From Candidatus Lindowbacteria bacterium RIFCSPLOWO2_12_FULL_62_27 (GTDB taxonomy: Bacteria > Lindowbacteria > 2-12-FULL-62-27): a stretch of DNA of 59,683 nt. This document shows positions 58,218-59,683 of this stretch, piece by piece (the stretch's first letter is position 1; each line of letters begins with the position of its first letter). The stretch is from positions 1-59,683 of the forward strand of contig MFPR01000024.1 of the NCBI GenBank assembly GCA_001784175.1, read 5' to 3'. The notes below the pieces were generated by a model. That model was given only the letters and a program-made list of their open reading frames with translations, was not told the DNA's origin and searched no databases. The position numbers and the translations under genes were made by a program.

Positions 58218-58272
58218 GGGGCTCGGACTGGCTGGCCAGTCAATGCATGGCCATTGAAACTCGAGTGTCCGG

Positions 58273-59682
58273 TTATCTGATAATGGCGAGCTTATCGATC
58301 CGCCGGCCGCCGGCGCCCTCCAGAATGTAGATGTAAACGCCCGACCCGGCCTTCTGCCCGTTCCTGTTCGTGCCGTCCCACTGGAGCGTCGTGTTGCTTC
58401 CGGGCACGCCGGTCTCCCGGAGTTCCTTGATGAGCCGTCCACCCACGTCGTATATCTTCAGCGTCACCTCGCCGGCGGCCTGCAGATTGTATTTGAACGT
58501 CACGTTTCCGGCCGCGTCTGGGCCCGGGTTCGGGTAGACGAAGGACTGCGCCGCATCCAGGGCCGGCGCCAGATACGCGGCCAGGTACTCGGGCAGGCCC
58601 ACAGCTAAGACCAATGAGATTTTAGATTTTAGATTTTCGATTTTAGATTGTAAAACCAATGACGATGACGCGCGTAGATCGATGGGGCCGGACGGGGCGC
58701 CCAGGAGATACGCGCCGTATTCGGACGGCAGGCCGGACGCGTCCCATTTCAATGTGACGGCGCCCGGCGGGCCGCTTACGACTACCGGCCATGTGGTCGC
58801 GGTCTTTACCGGCGCTGCGATGCTCGCGGCGTATGTTTTCGTTGCCGATGGCTCGTTGCCTGCATTCGCCTCGCCCACCGCCACCTGCAGGTCTCCCATC
58901 ATCCCCGGCGCCTTCCACAAATCGTTCATGTCTTCGCCGTCCGCCCCCGCCGGCGCGACGCCCACGTATGTGTACTCGTCGCGGATCTCGCTCACGCCGC
59001 TGTACGCCATCAGGCGGAGGCGCCAGTTGGAAACTGAACCCCCCCCTGCCCCCCCTTCGGAAGGGGGGGTGGTGTAAACCGGGGACTGCTGTTTGACCCG
59101 CGGACCCTGCGGCAGGCGTTTGTTGTGCGGCACGAACACCATCGTGCAGGCCGTGTTCACTTTCACCCACGCCGCCGCCCATGGTTTCAGTTGCGCCGTC
59201 GTGTCGCCGCTTTCGAACGGCGTCACGTACTGCTCCGCAGACTGGTCCCGCCATTGGAGACGCGTGTCGATCGCCGGCGTGCCCGCCGTGAAGGAATCGA
59301 GAGCCAAGAGCGTGTCCGGCGCCGTGTCCAGCGTCACGTACACGTCGTCCAGCCAGTTGATCACGTGCGGGAAAGGATTGCCGATCATGTTCGCGCCTGC
59401 CGCCACATGCAGACGGAACGTATCCGTCAGCGCGTAGTTCGTGCCCGCCAAGCCCACGCCGCCTGCCGCGCTCGACTTGATCCAGTACCCGCGGCCGCTC
59501 TCGAACACGCTGAACTCGCCGCTCGCCGAATTGTTCGGCGACGCCTGACCCGAGATCGATTTGTATTTGCTGATCGCCGGGTCGTACCAGTACGACAACA
59601 GCGCGCCCGATCCCACGAGTTTCGCGATGCCCGTCAGCGACGTCGCCTGCGTGTCCGCCTGCCGCGCCGGAGAAAACATCAC
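58273..59682 (-). CDS. Paralogue of the giant surface protein, C-terminal part (runs off right edge)
   Basis: 470 codons are open to the window edge; the true start lies beyond it. It matches the last 470 residues of the giant protein throughout: ANMIGNPFPHVINWLDDVYV, TLDTAPDTLLAL, SNWRLRLMAYSGVSEIRDEY, DGEDMNDLWKAPGMMGDLQV, then the FlgD/T9SS-like end YPNPGPDAAGNVTFKYNLQ, LQWDGTNRNGQKAGSGVYIY and KLAIIR. So this end is a reusable secretion or anchoring module. It also carries both interspersed repeats in the same places as the giant gene (58618-58649 and 59037-59073), so they were present before the duplication. Confidence 0.85.
   Translation of the reverse strand: MMFSPARQADTQATSLTGIAKLVGSGALLSYWYDPAISKYKSISGQASPNNSASGEFSVFESGRGYWIKSSAAGGVGLAGTNYALTDTFRLHVAAGANMIGNPFPHVINWLDDVYVTLDTAPDTLLALDSFTAGTPAIDTRLQWRDQSAEQYVTPFESGDTTAQLKPWAAAWVKVNTACTMVFVPHNKRLPQGPRVKQQSPVYTTPPSEGGAGGGSVSNWRLRLMAYSGVSEIRDEYTYVGVAPAGADGEDMNDLWKAPGMMGDLQVAVGEANAGNEPSATKTYAASIAAPVKTATTWPVVVSGPPGAVTLKWDASGLPSEYGAYLLGAPSGPIDLRASSSLVLQSKIENLKSKISLVLAVGLPEYLAAYLAPALDAAQSFVYPNPGPDAAGNVTFKYNLQAAGEVTLKIYDVGGRLIKELRETGVPGSNTTLQWDGTNRNGQKAGSGVYIYILEGAGGRRIDKLAIIR
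58618..58649 (+). repeat. 32-bp AATCTAAAATC repeat, copy 3
   Basis: Identical over 32 bp to the copy at 41010-41041 and at the equivalent place in the paralogous gene, encoding QSKIENLKSKIS on the minus strand. Confidence 0.85.
59037..59073 (+). repeat. GC-rich repeat in the paralogous surface protein
   Basis: CCCCCCCTG, then CCCCCCCTTCGGAAGGGGGG. On the minus strand it gives TPPSEGGAGGG in frame, at the same place as 41429-41465. Confidence 0.8.
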
Positions 59683-59683
59683 C

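Overview
The window is GC-rich bacterial chromosome with a diderm (Gram-negative type) envelope: it has type II secretion pseudopilins, lipoproteins, signal peptides and very large surface proteins with a FlgD/T9SS-like C-terminal domain. The mix of AmmeMemoRadiSam genes, a FabL-type enoyl reductase, a polyphosphate glucokinase and giant NosD-like proteins suggests an uncultured or poorly studied lineage such as a candidate phylum. That placement is inference; no rRNA or tRNA was seen that would settle it.

Layout. 1-3.9 kb is accessory: a cut-off transposase, a BECR-like toxin plus DUF2283 pair, a chagasin-type inhibitor with a Cu/Zn superoxide dismutase, an AT-rich zinc-ribbon membrane protein and a broken PIN (VapC) remnant. 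3.9-7.6 kb is a partial type II secretion operon on the minus strand (gspF-G-I-J-K; gspC, D, E, H, L and M are not here). 7.7-12.7 kb, plus strand, carries a cyclic-nucleotide-binding protein, full-length cobalamin-dependent methionine synthase and a methyltransferase. 12.7-14.7 kb holds a RAYT mobile element bounded by a perfect 35-bp inverted repeat, next to a secreted protein. 14.7-18.4 kb is a coupled trio: enoyl reductase, rimO and a frameshifted transglutaminase.

20.2-36.0 kb is one long minus-strand run of genes, many overlapping by 4 bp. In transcription order: a sigma-54 activator with a GspE-N/MshEN-like sensor domain behind a near-consensus sigma-70 promoter, a spermidine-synthase-like membrane protein fused to an iron-sulfur domain, a radical SAM protein with a Tat-like signal, a Memo-AMMECR1 fusion, polyphosphate glucokinase, a REC-EAL regulator, a circularly permuted ATP-grasp, an AstE-like zinc hydrolase, a second AstE paralogue that has lost its catalytic residues, a secreted NHL-repeat protein and a MoaD-like sulfur carrier. 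This block is the strongest candidate for an undescribed system: ligase, hydrolase and dead hydrolase, with AmmeMemoRadiSam redox proteins and c-di-GMP-type regulators.

36.2-40.7 kb, plus strand, encodes an exported phospholipase D-like protein, a lipoprotein and a membrane protein ending in a 5'-nucleotidase C-terminal-like domain. 40.7-55.4 kb is one gene for a roughly 4,900-residue surface protein (six kelch-like repeats, eight beta-helix/Fn3 cassettes, C-terminal sorting domain). 55.5-57.3 kb has a DTGF aspartic protease pair and a second RAYT element. 57.7-58.2 kb is a cold-shock gene with promoter, long leader and terminator. The right edge is the C-terminal part of a paralogue of the giant protein.

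Three interspersed repeat families tie the window together: a GC-rich PP..KGG.GG-encoding palindrome (four copies, three in frame inside genes), a 32-bp AATCTAAAATC repeat (three copies), and REP-like ends of the RAYT elements, one of which lies over the 5' end of the giant gene.
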